64,000 nucleotides of DNA from Amblyornis subalaris (taxonomy: Eukaryota > Chordata > Aves > Passeriformes > Ptilonorhynchidae): positions 1,790,963-1,854,962 of the forward strand of contig JACAXG010000105.1 of the NCBI GenBank assembly GCA_018881555.1, read 5' to 3'. Positions 13,801-26,873 of the stretch are shown piece after piece. Position 1 is the first letter of the stretch; the number at the start of each line of letters is the position of its first letter. The translations under genes and the position numbers were made by a program. Below the pieces are notes generated by a model. It was not told the DNA's origin and made no database searches. It saw only the letters and a program-made list of their open reading frames with translations.

Positions 13801-16800
13801 TTTGTAAATGTGGCAAATGTGTGTAGAAATGACCAGCTAGAGACACAATTATTTGTGTGCAAAACTGACTTATATGNTGAGAAATTGAACACAATGAAGT
13901 TATCTACATGATTAAGAATAATAATCATTTGAGATTAACATACATTTTTTTACCTCAATTCTACTGCATTCTTTCCCTATTCTCATTAATTAATTTGCTT
14001 TGTGAACAGAATATTAAAAAAAAGGAAAAATGTTAGGTTGCACTTGTACATCTCTTATGGAATGCTTGCACTTTAAGAGAAACTAACAAAGATTTACAGT
14101 GGATTTGGATGAGTTGTTTATTCAAATCAGCTTCTAAATTCCCAAACATCAAAACATATCATTAACAAAAGAACCAATGTCATCTTTCATGCACTACTTG
14201 TAATAGTAGCATTTGTGTTATTTTCCTCCAAACATTTGGTTTCTTTCACAGGCACAGCAGCCACAATTTTTTCCACTGCAGAGCTTCGTGTACTGTGACA
14301 ATTACCACACCAACTAGACTTTTTCATTATTATTTTTAGGAAATCACAAGACATCATTGTTATTATTCTTCTTAGTCTGGGTAATTTTGCACTGTTGGTG
14401 TTTCAATCACCAAAACATACACAGTGTCCATACAGCCCTCTTTGCATGGCTGGGGAAAGCAATGAGAGCTCCTTATGACTGCATATGTCCCACTTAAAGA
14501 GCATTCTGAAAAACTGAGGCTTATGTTGCATGTTTTCTTAAACAGTTAAAAAACCCAGTAAAACACCTCTTTTTTCCTTTTTGGATGAAATTAATCATCA
14601 TTCTATGGCAAGNTTAATGAATGGAAGGGTAGACTGCAACATTTTTACTAACCTATCTGCCAAATGAACCACAAGTCTTTCCCACCTAGGTCCTGAGAAA
14701 TTGAGCGGTGCCTTCTAGGGAGTGTGCACCTTCATGTCCAACTGTTTAATGTCTAAACCCTCTCTCAATATTAATAGAATTAACCTTTTCCTCAAAATGA
14801 CCAAGAATGTCTTCCTTCTTTTTGAATCCTTTACTATTTCTATTTAGCTTTTATTTAACTTTTTTATCCCCCCTACCTCTTATCCACTCTAAAATATTCT
14901 GCTTAGTACTACCTTAATTTTCTTCTAACACCTCTTTTGTCTAGTTAGTATCTTCTTATTTCACTACAAACCAGCATATTTTTCCCTTGTTGCCAAATCT
15001 TGGTAATCAAAGATCAAAAACTCTCTCAAATTCACACACTCAAAAAAAACCCCTGCCCCCCCTTCCTNCTCCCCTATATGCATCATCTAAGGTGATCCAG
15101 TGAGATCCTCGGATGGAGAAGGGNCACAGGGGCAGAATGCTATTGTCTAACACAGAGAAAGTCTGCAGATGTTTGCAACTACATCGAAAGAAATGGCCTA
15201 TTGTGGTCACTTTTAAGTCACTTTCATATATACAGCTATATGGTAAGGAAGGACAAGAAGAGATTTTATAACATATCAGGTCAAAATAAAACTACATGAG
15301 GCATTTAATTAGCTCCAGTGCAGGCTTGCTAGGTTACCATCACACTACCAAGAGCTCAGCGTACATTCCTCCCTCTGTGCTGCCCCTCGCTCCACCTCTC
15401 ACTTCAGCTGTGAGCCCAGGTGACACCATTGTGATGTGATGACTTTCAGCCTCCTTTTGCAGCTGGAATTTTTTACTTTGACACCTGGTGATTTTAGGCC
15501 CTATTCAGACTGGACAGCTGCTGTCAGTTGTGACAGTAAGGGCTCTTCTTGGCCTCAACTGCATCTTCACAACAAGAGGGAGAATGTGAAGAAGCAAAAT
15601 CAAATCCCAGCCTATGAAAATCTTTCAACCCAGGTAAAAAGTCCTCTAGAATTTGGAAAATCTTTGTCTGGTCAGATCCACAGCCTCCCTGAAGAACAGT
15701 TTACAACTGTGGAACTATAGTCCAGTTTAAATCTTGGGCTGTGGGAAAAGTGTGTGGGATAGCTGGAAAGCGAAGACATTGTAATAATGCAAGGATCCTG
15801 ATAGTTTATCTATAATCTGGTCCTTTATTCAAGCCCAGCACCACCATTCAGTGATTGTGGGAAGGGCAACGGGGCTCCAGCAACAATGTCCCTGCTCTGC
15901 CTCCTTCTTTCTCTGGAACAGTGAGTGCATCCCTGTGTGACCTGATTTGCAATATTCCCCAGAGCTTGTGGCAAAGGTATTTTTCAGTCTCATCTTTATT
16001 GTGAACTTCAGTGTTAATGTATCCAGGCCAATGGTTAAAGACTTTGATGTCTCCTCCTCATAGGTAGCCTATGTAATTTGGAGAGTTTTCCATGTTACCT
16101 GAAAGAAGTCAATGAATTTCTAGTTTGTCCAGTAATTTTTTCTTTAGGCCTTTGGGTCTTAAGTGCCTCACCAAGGACCTTTTGGGGCAGCTCCACAGCA
16201 CAATATATTAACAAGAGGTATACTAAATTNACTGCATTTGGTATGAGGTTATTCCTTTGAATGAAAGACTGAGCCTACTTCTTTCTTTTTTATAAAACAC
16301 AAGAGCATTTTTGAAGGTAAAAAAACCCCAGGCAACAAAATAAGAAAAAAATCTGAAAACATCATCTGATAACAACAGAAATGTTACAATTTATCTTGTG
16401 AATAAAGTAAATATAAAGACAGCAAAATAACAAATTCCAAAACCCAAGATTTTTACTTTNATTTAGTGCGCATGGATTCAAAAAAAAATTCATTTAAGCT
16501 TGCATTTTTCAGGATAGAACTGCTGAAAGTTTTTCTGGCCGCCACACAGTCTAGTACATCTGGCATTCATCTATATTTTAATTTAATAATTCTCATTTAC
16601 ATAATAATTGTCACTTACATAATAAATAATTGTAGTCTTTTTTGGTATGCTTGGAAAATGAGATTTTTTTAGAACTGAATTAAAAAGCGATGAGAATCCA
16701 GACTTCTGAGAGAACAAGGGATATTGACAATGAAAATGCCAATACTAAGATAACTTCTTTGCTTACTTAAAGAAAAGATATTCTACTATCATACTATAAT

Positions 16801-17336
16801 AAAAATATTTTAATAGCTGAATTTTGCTTTTATGTATAGAAAAGCTCCAACAGTGACCCCTTTATTTTTTATTTATAGCACGCAAACATTGCACAACCAA
16901 CACTAAATCAAATGGCAATTGAGCAAGCAAGGGGTTAAATAACCAAAGTTGAGTCCTGAAGTAAGAAATCATCAAATAACAGATATTCAAATATGATGCT
17001 TTTACTTGTTGCTTATACTGCACATTTGAAAAATTTATCCAAATGAGGAAAAGACCCCCACAAAGAGTATCTAAGTTACAATTCTCACTCTTTCACAACT
17101 GAAAAAGTGCACTGAGAATAACCTTTCCAAGGTTTGCTTTGAGAGTTACTTATTGCACAAGGGAAATGAAACATCCTCTCAGGGTTGTAGTGGGTGTTTA
17201 AATACTCTGTGTAAAGCTATAATGAATCTCTGTAGGAAAGCAAAATGTCAACAATAAAAAATGTGAGCTAAAGCCCCCCTAATTTTTGAATTCTTATGAA
17301 CACTAAAATAAATAAATCAAAAAGGGTTATACTTAC
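7895..17336 (-). other. CADPS2: CADPS2 intron (about 9.4 kb)
   Basis: AT-rich with phase-0 borders. No repeat family, gene or RNA is recognised. Around 11580-12130 the composition is more mixed and without simple repeats, as in conserved non-coding sequence, but this is only an impression. Confidence 0.75.
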
Positions 17337-17369
17337 TGGAACATCAACGTATTTGGCAGCTGCTTTCAC
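17337..17369 (-). CDS. CADPS2: CADPS2 33-bp exon (VKAAAKYVDVP)
   Basis: Eleven codons, VKAAAKYVDVP, between an acceptor TCTAAAG and a donor CCA followed by GTAAGT, phase 0 on both sides. KYVDVP then runs into KPGMDLADTY of the next exon, exactly as in the family. The exon is short enough to be missed by simple gene finders. Although phase-neutral, the sequence is conserved in both paralogues as I recall, so it is probably constitutive. Confidence 0.96.
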
Positions 17370-17473
17370 CTTTAGAAAATTAAGCATAAAACACACAGTA
17401 AGTACACATCGTACACAGTTTCAGAATTATGCACAGAAAGAAGAACAGAAACTTTGTGAATCCAAACACTTAC
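17370..17473 (-). other. CADPS2: CADPS2 very short intron (104 bp)
   Basis: GTAAGT at its 5' end and TTTCTAAAG at its 3' end, between two phase-0 exons of 84 and 33 bp. This is close to the minimum size for a vertebrate intron. Confidence 0.9.
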
Positions 17474-17557
17474 NGTGAATGAAACTAATGATGAGAAGAA
17501 AGTGCCTTCATCATATCTTGACAATTTAGACAGCACACCTTCTAACACTGAAACAAC
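17474..17557 (-). CDS. CADPS2: CADPS2 exon ([20 protein letters not shown]...)
   Basis: This 84-bp exon encodes 28 codons: [20 protein letters not shown] then FSSLVSFT. The acceptor is CTCCAG and the donor GTAAGT, phase 0. [14 protein letters not shown] is a family signature. The last base (17474 on the plus strand) is an N, but ACN is Thr whatever the base, so the protein is unaffected. Only the donor's last exonic base is unknown. The first residues VVSVLEG differ from the FMSVLEG I recall for mammals. Confidence 0.97.
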
Positions 17558-20500
17558 CTGGAGGAAAAGCACAGAGAAAAATCTAAATGCACAGTGTGAA
17601 AATTAAATATTTGGAGTGAGAATTTTTCTTCCTCATATTTTTATTGTTCAGCAGAGCAATGCAAACTTTAAATTTGATCACTTGCTCCATCTCACAAAGT
17701 GCTGAAATCAAAGACAATCTTCTTTTTGCAGATTCACTTATTGATCAAACTGATGGAAACTGCTGAATCACTACAGAAATAGAAACCCAACCAAAAGTTT
17801 CTCCTGAGGTAGGCCTGCTTCCAACACAACATTGCTGCCTCTAGAATGTGGTTGAATACAGCAGTGTGTGTACCCAGCATGTATTTTGGGTAGAAATCAC
17901 ATTTTATTTTCTAGGACCACAGCTTCAAAGATGATGGAGCACAACTGCTAAAGGTCACGATCTTGATATCATGTTTCTCTTCTCTTAGCTGTTGAATAGA
18001 AACCCAACTCTGATTTCACCTAAAAGTGTAATAGCACTAGCTCTCTGTCAGCAGCAGGTGCTCTTGAGCTGCTACTCCATGGCCAAGGAGGCAAGAAAAG
18101 GTATGCCCAAAGTNTCTGGTATGGTGTGGTTTCTCTCTCCTGTACTTTCACCTGTACTTCTCTGAGTAGCGTGACTCCTCAGTAAGAGGCATGAAAACGT
18201 GTTTTTGCCAAAATTTATTTCTGACCAAACAAAAATCTTATTAATTGCATTAATGATAGCTTTAACGTTTAAACTCCCCAAAATTTGCCTTAAAGCAAAC
18301 AAATTCCCTTCTCACATCCCTCTGTGATGTTATTCTGCTCAAGTAATTCACGGTATATAACATAAAATATCTGTCAGCCATTGTATTCGTGCACATTTAT
18401 TTTACACATATAAATTGCTTTCCAGTTTATATAAAGATTGTTTTAAAAGTCATCCCTTGCTCCCAACACAGTCATTCCCACAACCAAGAGTATCATTTTA
18501 TGAGTGTGAGGACAGAACAAAATTCCATCTGGCATGCTGTTAATGGGCCCTGTAACAGTGTCACAACAGTGTCACCTCCAGAGGAACTGAGATCATCACT
18601 TTACAATAAGCCCCGTTCTTAACAGTTCAAGGAGCAGGAGCAAGTGCAAACCTACATTTGTCATTTATCAATCTAACCTGTCATATTTACAGTGATTAAT
18701 TAAGACATGGGTACATAGGTGCCAATCAAAGAATAAATCCACATCACGAAAGAGAGTGGCAGTTGTTTCTGCATCCCCTTTATTAGATGCAGAACTCCAG
18801 CTTTCTGCTTTGCAGTTGCATGCCTGTGAGAAGCCGCTGTTCATACTTTAACTCATTTTATCTGACTGACAAGGGTTCTTTCTGCAGAAAACTGTTCAAC
18901 TTTATTGTGCAAAGATCTGCTATGGAAAAGGCTGATCTCATAAACAACATGGTGTCCACGGTGCCAGCACATGAATCCAATACAAGTGGGACACAAAATA
19001 ACAGAAAGCAAAACATTTCAGTGTCAAGGATGTCTGTTTAAACAAAAGGCTCAGTTACGTAGCTGGAAACTTGTTTTCCGAGATGTNAGTGTACGGATTT
19101 GTGAAGCTCTAAGAGCATTTCTGTGCATACCTCACATTCTATGAATTGGTTACCCTGAGACACACCGTGCTTTGTGTCACTGTTTTGTGCTATTCCTGTG
19201 ATTTGTTAAATGCTTTAGACCGGTACATCTTTTGTAAAAAATGCCCAGTATAGCCCTTAACAAGTAAAACCTCACTGAAGGAAAAGTATTATTTTCAGTT
19301 TCATAAATGACTTGCAGCTAAAAACAATGATTGAAACACTTATTCCACTGGAACACAAGGGAGATAATACAGAAGTAAAGGCTAAAAAATAATGAAAATA
19401 TATTAGATGCAGAAAATGAATGCATATGGCTATCATGCACATTGATGTGCATTTTTTCTGGCCAAAACCAAGAGTAAAACATCAGCTTTCCTCTGTACCA
19501 TCAGAACCTTTCTGCCTTGAAACAGAAGCAATCAGGATGTCATTGGTATTTCACATCACAAGTAAGGATACACTGATTAAGATTCTAATGATCAGCCAAT
19601 GACACAGAATATTTACTTCCTGTTCTGAGATTTCAACCTCTAGTAATATTGTGATAACTAATAATGAAAATCCCTCTGTATTCACAGCAGTTGTCTCTAG
19701 AACTTCTTGTACATACATCAAGAAGGAATATGACTATTTTCTTCCTTTTTTATAATCTCAGATATTGAAAAAAAAATCAAAAAGTTTAACCTTTCACAGC
19801 ATGATTTGTCCTGATTACATATGCCTTTCTTCCTCTTCCTTTTCAATAACACTGAAACCATGAACTTGAAGGTTAGTTGGGAGNAATGATAGGCAACATG
19901 TAAAACTTGCAACTGTTGAGTGGAACTGTTTATAGTTATGTTTACATCAAAATGTCACTTTAGAGAGAAAATGTGTGGTTTCTACACAGTCATCAATAAG
20001 TGGACACATTTTGCCTCAACTTTATAATGATTCTACAAAGCCTTCCTCTTCAACTGATGGGCATCAACCCAAAAGCAGATTCCCATCACCCTTCCCCCCG
20101 CTGCAAGCTGAGACAAGCGAAAATGAAGGCATGATGAAAATATGACCAGAGTCTTACTTTTTGTCACTAACTCACAAATTGTAAATATATGGCCTATTTA
20201 TCCTACTTTGAAAATCAGATATTTTCGGGTAGTTTGCAATGCATAGGTAACAAAACTTCTTATAAAATCTCTCTTTTCTGTCATTATTTGCTATGTCCTT
20301 CAAACTATTAGGGATGGAAAGCTTTTCTTTTATATCAAGCACTTAAGACTTTTACTGGAGTAGAGGTGCTAGAGAAAGACAAGACATTGTTTAACTTTTC
20401 TTCACTTATTCTCCAAGTCTTTATATCATATCAAAACATATTTTCTTTTTAAATATAAAAGCCTACAAAATCAATTTCAAGAAACAACAACTTATAAAAT

Positions 20501-20944
20501 ATTTTTAATTAAATGATTTGTGGACCAAAATCTCATTAAAAAGTTAAACTGAATCTCTGGATATTGTCCACCTCTAAATACAAAATTTAAATACTAAGTG
20601 ATAGGAAGAAAGTTCTCATGGAAGAAATTACACAAAAAATAACACATCGTATTACGTAAGATAATATTGACAAAATTTAGTCCTACCAATTCTACTAGCT
20701 GCTAGCAATTCCTATCCACAACAGAAATACAGAAGACAAACTTATCTGAATAGTAGGTTGCACAGAAATTGTTTACTTANTGTGTTACAAAATTTAATTT
20801 TGTAAATTCAGTTATTTTCACAAGCATTATTTACAAATCATGTTGCCCCCCCATGTGTAGGGAAAAACTGTGTGATATTTAAAGACATCTCCACAATTCA
20901 ATCATTTTCTGCTGTATTACAAATTAAAACGTAAATAGTTTTAC
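17558..20944 (-). other. CADPS2: CADPS2 intron (about 3.4 kb)
   Basis: AT-rich with phase-0 borders. No repeats or genes are recognised. Confidence 0.8.
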
Positions 20945-21019
20945 CTTTGAAACCAGAAGTGAAATAATTTCTTTAACAGTTTCTTCAATCAAGTCATCTA
21001 TTTTTGAATGGTATTGTTG
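20945..21019 (-). CDS. CADPS2: CADPS2 exon (QQYHSKIDDLIEETV...)
   Basis: This 75-bp exon encodes exactly 25 codons: QQYHSKIDDLIEETVKEI then ISLLVSK. The acceptor is ATACAG and the donor AAG followed by GTAAAA, phase 0 on both sides. YHSKID.LIEETVKEM/I is an almost invariant CADPS-family segment near the end of the MUN domain. It follows either DGGQE directly or the FASQW microexon. The donor is weaker than its neighbours' (GTAAAA rather than GTAAGT). Confidence 0.97.
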
Positions 21020-23538
21020 CTGTATTTCAAAAGATAAAAAAGCATTAGCATGTATATGAACACACACTTTTGTCATAAGTCATAAATGGTGCAAAGCTGA
21101 TAACCCTGCCAGATCAGATTTACTTAAAATTATCATTTTGAACATCAGAAGAACAAACCCTTGAAAATGATCCACCCAATCAACACTTTCTTACATTCTG
21201 TGCTGAAAATTTTCCCATGTACACTGTTGAGTTAAGCAGCTAATGGGGTTATTATTTAGATGAATTGAGTTCTTATACTTATTCAGGCGAAGGAATGTGA
21301 AGGATACTTTTTGTCTTCTCCTATATAATTAAGGTGGCCATGTATTTTTTTCTAAAGGGTTGGTTTAGCTGGAGAAGCAAAAAGACTAGAATAAGATTTA
21401 ATTAATACAGCATTTCATGTCTGACAACTCTCATTCATAAGTTATTTTAAACGTCCTCTAGAAATAAAATGAACTCCAATTGTTCATCCTGAAAGAGCCT
21501 TTCTGTTAGCACAGTGAGCTTCGGTTTATACAAATCTTACAATATGCTCAAGCAAGGGCAAAATTAAAATTTCATCAACAAAGCAGAATAGATGGTAACA
21601 AATTAATAGGCCATAGAAGGCATAATAAAACAGACTTCATTCTCCATAGACTTTTTCTTTTGCTTTTTCATAAAGAAGGTGCCTTTAAGTAAATGCTTTT
21701 AAAATAAATCCAAAAGACTTTCTAGATAATCCCACAGAGTTCCCTTCTGAAATTAACGGGAACTAGGGATCCCATTCTGTCAAGGAGGCACATCAATTTA
21801 AACAGTAATTCTTCCTTTAGAAACATTTATCTGACAGCAAAGATTGTCCCCAATAGCCACTTCACAGAAAATGTGACTTGTAAAGACTAACCCTATCTTC
21901 ATAGTTCAAGGCTACTTTGAACAGCTAATAGAATAATGCTTGGAGTAAAAGTACTGAGGTCAGTGTAAACATTAGCCTAACTTAGCAGCTGTCAGCTGAA
22001 TAGTTTACAAAGTTCTAAGTTTTTAAAGGCTATTTTTAGTCTATCTCAGAGTTGCCATACAAACCAAAACATTAAATCTACTCTGCTTAATATTTTCAGA
22101 AATTATTTTCTAAACAGCGCAGATACCGAACCTGGGTTTAAATTAAGAGAGAATAAAACTTTGAGATGTGTTTGCCCACATACATGTGTCTGCTACAGGT
22201 ACCAACACCAAACGCATCAATATTTGGTTTTAATTTCTTTTAAAGTTTAAAAACACTTGGAAAATGTGAATACACAACTCAGACAAACAGCTGCAATCAC
22301 ATTGGAACAGTAAAATAGCATATTAGAAATACATCAAAGAACTTTCTACATTTTCATATATATTATATTCCAACCATATTAATGTCTTGACCAATATAAT
22401 ATGGTCTTGATCTGCTAAGGACTCTAATCACCCCAAACAGCGTGTGACATCTGTTGCTTACACAGTCTTCAGAAGGCAATGGTTTCTTACTCTCTGGAAA
22501 CCCTAAACAATTATTCTTCCACTGATGAATGTCAAAACTTTATGTACTCCTATGATCCATGAAAAATCAGTTGTCCTTCCCAGAAAGCGTCTGTAACTTT
22601 ATCTCCACAGTATATTAAAGATCTATGTATGTAAGATCAGTTCCTATATTTTTTGGTTTTTTCCTTGCATTTTTTTTCTTTTTTTCTCACCACAAAGCAA
22701 ATATAATTTTGTAGAAATGGAGTGTAAAGAGTAACTTCACTTCTGACCAAGGAAAAAAAAGAGCTGAGTCAAGCTATTTAAAAAGCACAACAAGCTTCCA
22801 AAATCATGACATTTCTTCGGAAATAATATTTTAATTACGTTAACCTGATTTTTTTATGATTTATTTTGAAAACCATGAGATCATAAGTGTTCTAACCCAC
22901 TCCCTCCTCAGTGCTAACTTCCACTAAACCAGTCACAGCAAAACAAAACTTCAGATCCTTGTGGAAGATTATTTGACTCCAGGCTTTAAGGAGATGGCTG
23001 AACTTTGGCTCCTAGCAGACTGGCTGCCAGTGCAGGAGGCATGATCCAGAGCAGGCAAAAGGAACGGTGCATCTGTGGAGAATGAGGTTATGCCATCCGT
23101 CCGCAGGCTGTTATAGAGGCACTGGCATTGCCTGTCCCCAGAGCAGTATGTCACGTGTGTGTTTGCAGNTTACTGCTTGTACACTACGTGAAAGATGAAA
23201 CGGCAGCATCAGCTCAGACAAAGAGTTACAAGTTGTGGTTTACTTCTGATGAGCCTCCCTGAGAGGTGAAAGAGTCCAAAACTTTGTGACCTGGTAAGAC
23301 AGGACACTGGGTCTGAAAAGCAGAAAAGTGAAGACTTCATCTGGAATCCCCTTAGAAGATGAACAAGGAAAGAACTGAGAAGCTGATGATTAGTCTGTTG
23401 CAAGGTCAGACTGTAAAGGAATTCTGAGGCCCTGGCTAACAAATTAACATGAAAAGCAAAACTACCATTTAAAATAAAAATTGGCTGTTAGTATTCAATG
23501 AAAAAATGTAAATTAAAAAACAATGAAAAGACACTTAC
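21020..23538 (-). other. CADPS2: CADPS2 intron (about 2.5 kb)
   Basis: Phase-0 borders. A less AT-rich patch around 22970-23440 has no recognisable coding motif. No repeat family is recognised. Confidence 0.75.
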
Positions 23539-23553
23539 CCATTGACTAGCAAA
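23539..23553 (-). CDS. CADPS2: CADPS2 15-nt microexon (FASQW)
   Basis: Fifteen bases, TTTGCTAGTCAATGG, stand between an acceptor ending AACCAG and a donor GTAAGT. Both borders are phase 0, so GGQE-QQYHSKIDD becomes GGQE-FASQW-QQYHSKIDD. A similar FxxQW insertion at this place is present in some CAPS proteins as I remember them. The upstream transcript tract (TTTATTTTTGCTTTTGG) is pyrimidine-rich and contains TGC. That is the arrangement described for neural microexons under SRRM4/nSR100. An ACTAAC (QKI-type) motif lies about 50 nt downstream (23487-23492). Perfect splice signals, phase and location make this firm; tissue control is inferred. Confidence 0.85.
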
Positions 23554-24560
23554 CTGGTTCATGTCACGGAAAACCAAAAGCAAAAATAAAGATGAAAGGG
23601 TATAACAGGAAAATNATGAATGTCTCATTGAATTAGAAAAAAAACAAAGACAATTACATCGCATATGCTAACTTGAAAATATCAGTCAATGAAATGAAGA
23701 ACACAGTACAGAAACGCAAAAACTGAAAAAAATATGACCAAATAATGTAATTGTGAAGCTGCCTAAAGCATTTTTTGTTGCCAAATTCTGAAAAATGTTT
23801 TTACTCTCTCTCCAAAAACCAAATCAACCAAATTACAAACCAATTACAGCACTGATGCATTAGCATAGAAAGAACAGTTTTAATTTTTTGCTGGTGATCT
23901 CACCAGTCTACATAGCATTTTCATTTCACAGGTTATTCATGCTGAGAGTTACAACATGGGAAGGACAGAAGTCAGTGAAGTTTACACATCCTTCAAAAGC
24001 ATATCAGTGCTCCACTGTGGAGTATCTACAGTCCTGGCAGCAGGATACTGCCAAAATGGGCCCTGTCTCTGGAGACCAAATAAAAAAAATCCCATTAAAT
24101 TACCTGATTATTTNTTTTCTCTATTTTCAGCATATTCCCAGGCATGAATGCTGGGTCTATGAGCCATTTAAAACCAAACCTTACTCACTTAAAACATGGC
24201 TGCAAAGGACAATATTTTGGCTCTGTTTTACTATTACAAAAGAGTTCTGAAGTGAGCTCTTTTTCTGCTGCAACCCAGAGAAATTCCCGGAGGGGCTGTG
24301 AGTCAAGAAATCCTCTGAATGTTCAACAGACTCACAGGTTAAAGCAAATAAATTACAGACGCACTCTGTGTGTTCTCTGGTGGAAGATGAGGGGTTGTGT
24401 CTTGCATGAGGCTTCTAGGGAGCAGNCGATGCACACTTCTGTACAAATAGAGCTATGTGACACATCTCAGTTAGTCTGAAATGAATCTAAGGACAGTCTG
24501 CAGTGTGAGATGTTTCAGATCAACTGAACACAGAAATTAAACATACAAAATTCCACTTAC
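23554..24560 (-). other. CADPS2: CADPS2 intron upstream of the 15-nt microexon (about 1.0 kb)
   Basis: Phase-0 borders. It includes a 120-codon plus-strand open frame (23888-24250) with no recognisable motif. Its 3' end on the transcript is pyrimidine-rich and contains a TGC before the acceptor. Confidence 0.75.
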
Positions 24561-24708
24561 CTCTTGCCCCCCATCCAGGAAGCAGAGTTTAGCTGTCTGT
24601 TTTTTGGCATCAACTAAGACGTTAAACATTGTACACAGAGAAGAAGGGATACGCAAGTCTGTTGATTTGTTTGTCTTTTGCAGCTTGAGTTCAAATGCGA
24701 TTCTTGTT
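24561..24708 (-). CDS. CADPS2: CADPS2 exon ([20 protein letters not shown]...)
   Basis: This 148-bp exon has one base completing Arg (AG|A), then 49 codons: [20 protein letters not shown], then [29 protein letters not shown]. The acceptor is TAAACAG and the donor GAG followed by GTAAGT, phase 0. CTMFNV.VDAK is a family landmark. DGGQE marks CADPS2, where CADPS has MEMGQE as I remember. It ends exactly where the 15-nt microexon can be inserted, before QQYHSKIDD. Confidence 0.97.
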
Positions 24709-26873
24709 CTGTTTATTAAAACACAATTTGTAATCTGAGTATCTCTGATAATTCCAAACAACTACTGTAAACATGTACAAATNTTCCTGAACATATTGGA
24801 TTAAAAATGTACATATGCATGAGCACATTTTAGAATTAAAATTCTATAAATTCAGAATGTCACCCATTAATTGCATTAATGGTAATCTCAAGGTTCTGCC
24901 TTGCTTCAATGAATTCAGTTGAACAATAAAAGTATTACCTTCTTGCTTTCTAGATAACAATATGTTTCCTCGTGTGATGACTAAGAACAATTTAAAGCAA
25001 TGAAAATATCCCTCATTTTCCAGCTTTTCTATGCTAAAATGCAGTTTATTATATAAAATGCTTGCTTTTAAGACATATAATGAAAAAATCCTCTTCAGGC
25101 TTTAATGGAAAGANAATTTTAATATAGAAAATGAGTTTACCATTAAGAAAATATTAATATTTATATTGAAAATTAAGACATATCAGGAGATACCTAATAT
25201 AAACAGCTTATTTTCTTCTCACATTAGTGTAAATAAGGAGCAATGTGACTGAAATAAAATATAATTCAGCATACCTAAATATAAAAATGTTTTATTTCCA
25301 CCCTTATTTTTAAATACGGGTACCAGAAATTCACACAATATTTTTAGCAGATGGGAATGGAAACATCCTATTTCCATTTTAAAAATTCTTAAGATCATAT
25401 TAGTACCACAAGAAGAGTTATAATAGAAGAGTTTCATCATTTTTTTCTGAGTTGCTACTCTAATCTTTATTACCTGACATACAGTATCTTTGATTACACT
25501 AAAACATAATTAGTGTATTAAGACTAGTATGTTATGTATTAAGTCTAAAATATTGATACATTTTATAGTTCTGTTGATAAGACTGTAAAGATTTCTTTCA
25601 TTTTTTTTCAGGCTCAATATCAATATAATCCACATATTAGTTGCACCGTATCTCTTTGCTACTCCTTCTATGTTTTTTTAGACTAAGATTACACTGATAA
25701 TCTTCCAGACCATAAAGATTTCACCATCTTTCTAAGATTTGTTAGATAACTGTAGTTGACTGAGCTTCTATGCCAAATTCTTTAGAACAGATGGATTGCT
25801 TTAGTTTTAGTTTTTCCTATCTTTGTTTGTTAGGGCTTTAACTTTTATTCCATTCCCTGTATTATTCCCCTCTCATAATCTAATAGAAATGTTCTTGTAA
25901 ATGTTTCTGGTTTTTTAACCATTATTTCATCACTGTAGCTCTAGAAACAGGTTAATTTACTAAGCCTGAGGTTCTCCTTTTTCCTACTGCGTTTACAGAA
26001 AATAATGCAGTACTATGTCATTGGTAAAGGTTTTCTGTTTCTTTAGAAATTGTACATTTAATGATTAACAAAATTAAATTGTCTACAAACATTAATTCCC
26101 CCCATTCTATTTATTTTTTTAAAAATCCCAATTTTTATAGGTCCAGATTTAGCTTTTTGAAGCACCTAATAGTAGATCTCTGTAAATTTTCTAGACATAC
26201 AGATATGTCTTCTAAACTCAGTAGTATTTACTGAGAGCTATGGCAGAAGTCTTTTTAGATCACCTATAGTTAATTTAAAAGAATATACCAATAACGATAA
26301 GATACAGCTTAAGAAAAAGCAATGCCACATTTTCTGTAATTTCCAGAAGTTTAGCANTATAAAACTTAGTTTCAGTTGGATGATTACCAGCCAGCCTTCT
26401 TTTGTTCGTTGTATAAATTCAGTAATATTGTATATTCTCAAGTTTGTAATATATTTCTTAGAGAAAGTACTCTAAAATTGACAAATTAAATAATATTATT
26501 AACTGAACATAAAGAATAATGTAGTAAAGGAGGAGGGGAATGTGCAAAAATGAAAAAGGATTTCTTCTACCAGAATTCTAAGTTCTGTCAATACTTGCCA
26601 CAAATANGGAATAGAAAAAACTCCAAACTTGGTTTATTCACTTCCAAGGGTCTATTTACAACAGATACAGAAATTCTCCTTGGTGTTTCCTAGATGTTGC
26701 CAAATTGCTGATTGCCGGATGCTGGGAAATACACACAAGTCATGATCTCTTTAGAGCTGCCCTGATTCCTGTGACAGGATTCTGGTGTAGATACACCTCT
26801 GCAAGACAGCATGACCCCTCCTGTGTTAATTTTCAAATCTCTCCCAATTTTTAAATGATGATTTCAACTGTAC
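24709..26873 (-). other. CADPS2: CADPS2 intron (about 2.2 kb)
   Basis: Very AT-rich with T-rich tracts on the plus strand and phase-2 borders. No repeat, gene or RNA is recognised. Confidence 0.8.

Noticed and set aside
23888..24479. Overlapping plus-strand open frames of 120 and 111 codons just upstream of the 15-nt microexon.
   Set aside because: They overlap each other in different frames, contain Ns and show no domain.
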